Shown: piece by piece, positions 4,953 through 6,213 of the stretch | How positions within the stretch are numbered: position 1 is the first letter of the stretch | Layout: every line of letters begins with the position of its first letter | Source: Synergistaceae bacterium UBA4088 | GTDB taxonomy: Bacteria; Synergistota; Synergistia; Synergistales; Thermovirgaceae | Length of the DNA: 6,213 bases | Assembly: GCA_002382605.1 (NCBI GenBank) | Contig: DFYG01000134.1 | Span: forward strand, 1-6,213 | Direction of reading: 5' to 3' | Notes under the pieces: model-generated | What the model was told of the DNA's origin: nothing | The model's input: the letters and a program-made list of their open reading frames with translations, nothing else | The model's database searches: none | Program-made: the position numbers and the translations under genes

Positions 4953-6213
4953 ATGAGCGTAGAAACCGAAACGGCAGCCTTCAAGACAAAGAACTCGCCT
5001 GCCAGGAAACTCAAAAAAGACATGATCATGACCGGCGCGCAGATGATCGTCCGGGTTCTTGAAGCCGAAGGCGTCAAGCACGTATTCGGCATTCCCGGAG
5101 GTGCCGTAATTCCGCTCTACGACGCTCTGGGGGAAGCTTCCTTTACCACCATACTGACCCGACACGAACAGGCTGCCTGCCACGCCGCCGAGGGCTACGC
5201 CCGTGCCACCGGGAAAACCGGCGTCTGCATAGCCACCTCCGGCCCGGGAGCTACAAATATACTGACCGGACTGGCCAACGCCCAGATGGACTCCACCCCC
5301 CTGGTAGTTATCACCGGACAGGTCGCATCACACTTGATCGGATCCGACGCTTTCCAGGAATCAGACATTTTCGGCTGCTCCCTCCCCCTGGTAAAGCACA
5401 GCTTTATGATCCAGCACCTGGAGGAACTTCCAGGCGCGCTCAGTGGCGCCTTTTTCATTGCTTCTTCCGGCCGTCCGGGACCGGTCCTCGTGGATATCCC
5501 CGTGAATATCCAAAAGGCCCGCGGTTCCTTCAAATACCCCGGGGAAGTCTCCTTCCCTCACTACTCGTCAAGGAACAAAAGCGACATCAGATCTCTGGAT
5601 GATGCCGTTGCAGCACTTCGGGGGGCGGAAAGGCCTGTAATCATAGCCGGCGGAGGTTCCATCATATCGGGCGCCGGCGATCAGATATTCAGGATCGCCA
5701 CCGGAGAGCGGATCCCCGTAGCGACTACACTCATGGGAAAGGGAATATTTCCTGAAGATCACACACTCTCCCTGGGGATGCTCGGCATGCACGGAAGAGC
5801 GCAGGCCAACCTTTCAGTCTCCGGGGCGGACCTTATCCTTGCTGTCGGCACACGTTTCAGCGACCGTTCTACAGGGGACAGGGATCATTTCGCACCGAAA
5901 GCCAGGATCATTCACATTGACATCGACAGCGCCGAGATAGGGAAAAACATCCGGGCTGATATTTCCCTCCTGGGGGACTGCGCTGCCGTCCTTTCGAAAC
6001 TGATCGAAAAACTCCCTGCGGATCCACCGCCAAACCATGAAGCATGGCTCGCCGAGATTGAACGCCTTCGGCAGATGTACCCGGCAGAACCAGTCCTCAA
6101 GGGAGGATTGAACCCGGTCGGCATCATCCGGAGTCTTCGGTCAAGAGTGAACAGCGAGGACATCCTTACCACGGAAGTAGGTCAGCACCAGATGTGGGCC
6201 GCCCAGTTCTACA
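4953..6213 (+). CDS. ilvB: Acetolactate synthase large (catalytic) subunit, 5' part
   Basis: Thiamine diphosphate-dependent acetohydroxyacid synthase, the first common step of Val, Leu and Ile synthesis, acting in a complex with IlvN. The frame is open to the window end and gives 420 residues of an expected 550-600. Residues 1-24 are a poorly conserved extension, and the family begins at about MTGAQMIVRVLEAEGV (26-41). GIPGGAVIPLYDAL, catalytic E72 in TRHEQAACHAAEGYAR, SGPGATNILTGLANA (96-110), the FAD/linker region with FQESDIFG (134-141) and RPGPVLVDIPVN (174-185) follow. The central domain is about 210-345. TEVGQHQMWAAQFY at the end opens the second ThDP domain; the GDG...N Mg2+ motif lies beyond the window. 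Start ATG 4953 has GGAGGG 6 nt upstream. The 60-nt gap after ilvC contains a strong hairpin. This looks like the biosynthetic IlvB rather than catabolic AlsS, given ilvN and ilvC alongside. Confidence 0.95.
   Translation, partial: MSVETETAAFKTKNSPARKLKKDMIMTGAQMIVRVLEAEGVKHVFGIPGGAVIPLYDALGEASFTTILTRHEQAACHAAEGYARATGKTGVCIATSGPGATNILTGLANAQMDSTPLVVITGQVASHLIGSDAFQESDIFGCSLPLVKHSFMIQHLEELPGALSGAFFIASSGRPGPVLVDIPVNIQKARGSFKYPGEVSFPHYSSRNKSDIRSLDDAVAALRGAERPVIIAGGGSIISGAGDQIFRIATGERIPVATTLMGKGIFPEDHTLSLGMLGMHGRAQANLSVSGADLILAVGTRFSDRSTGDRDHFAPKARIIHIDIDSAEIGKNIRADISLLGDCAAVLSKLIEKLPADPPPNHEAWLAEIERLRQMYPAEPVLKGGLNPVGIIRSLRSRVNSEDILTTEVGQHQMWAAQFY

Noticed and set aside
1..6213. Mobile elements, CRISPR arrays, tRNA or rRNA genes
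   Set aside because: No transposase, terminal inverted repeats, spaced direct repeats or tRNA/rRNA sequence was seen. The window is ordinary biosynthetic DNA apart from the regulatory regions.

Overview
The window is a branched-chain amino acid (BCAA: Val, Leu, Ile) biosynthesis locus of a bacterium of moderate GC content. From left to right it holds the 3' end of leuD and all of leuB (+ strand), a 418-base gap with no gene I can support, ilvE (- strand), a 440-base divergent regulatory region, then ilvN, ilvC and the first three quarters of ilvB (+ strand). The taxon cannot be fixed from sequence alone. The LeuB subtype, the class II IlvE and the order ilvN-ilvC-ilvB make me think of Synergistota or a similar lineage, but this is a weak guess from memory.

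The genes fit one pathway. IlvB and IlvN make acetolactate or acetohydroxybutyrate. IlvC converts these to dihydroxy acids. LeuD and LeuB carry out the isomerisation and oxidation steps of the leucine branch. IlvE performs the final transamination for all three amino acids. IlvD and the leuA/leuC genes are not visible here.

The most interesting part is the region between ilvE and ilvN. A good sigma-70-type promoter (TTGACG, 17 nt, TACAAT; 3071-3099) would start a leader RNA of about 190 nt. That RNA has a very strong Shine-Dalgarno and a 31-codon ORF (3146-3241) with eleven consecutive Ile/Leu/Val codons. An 11-bp GC-rich intrinsic terminator (3261-3296) follows, 45 nt before ilvN. Manual pairing gives three mutually exclusive helices: 1:2 (3134-3144 with 3212-3222), 2:3 antiterminator (3212-3225 with 3258-3271) and 3:4 terminator (3261-3271 with 3279-3289). 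This is the full logic of a translation-coupled BCAA attenuator. Unusually, its segment 1 is the leader peptide's own Shine-Dalgarno rather than the leader codons.

Other regulatory candidates are weaker: an extended -10 promoter for ilvE overlapped by an AT-rich dyad, hairpins in the ilvE 5' UTR, a strong hairpin between ilvC and ilvB, and a minus-strand terminator in the leuB/ilvE gap about 250 nt beyond the end of ilvE.
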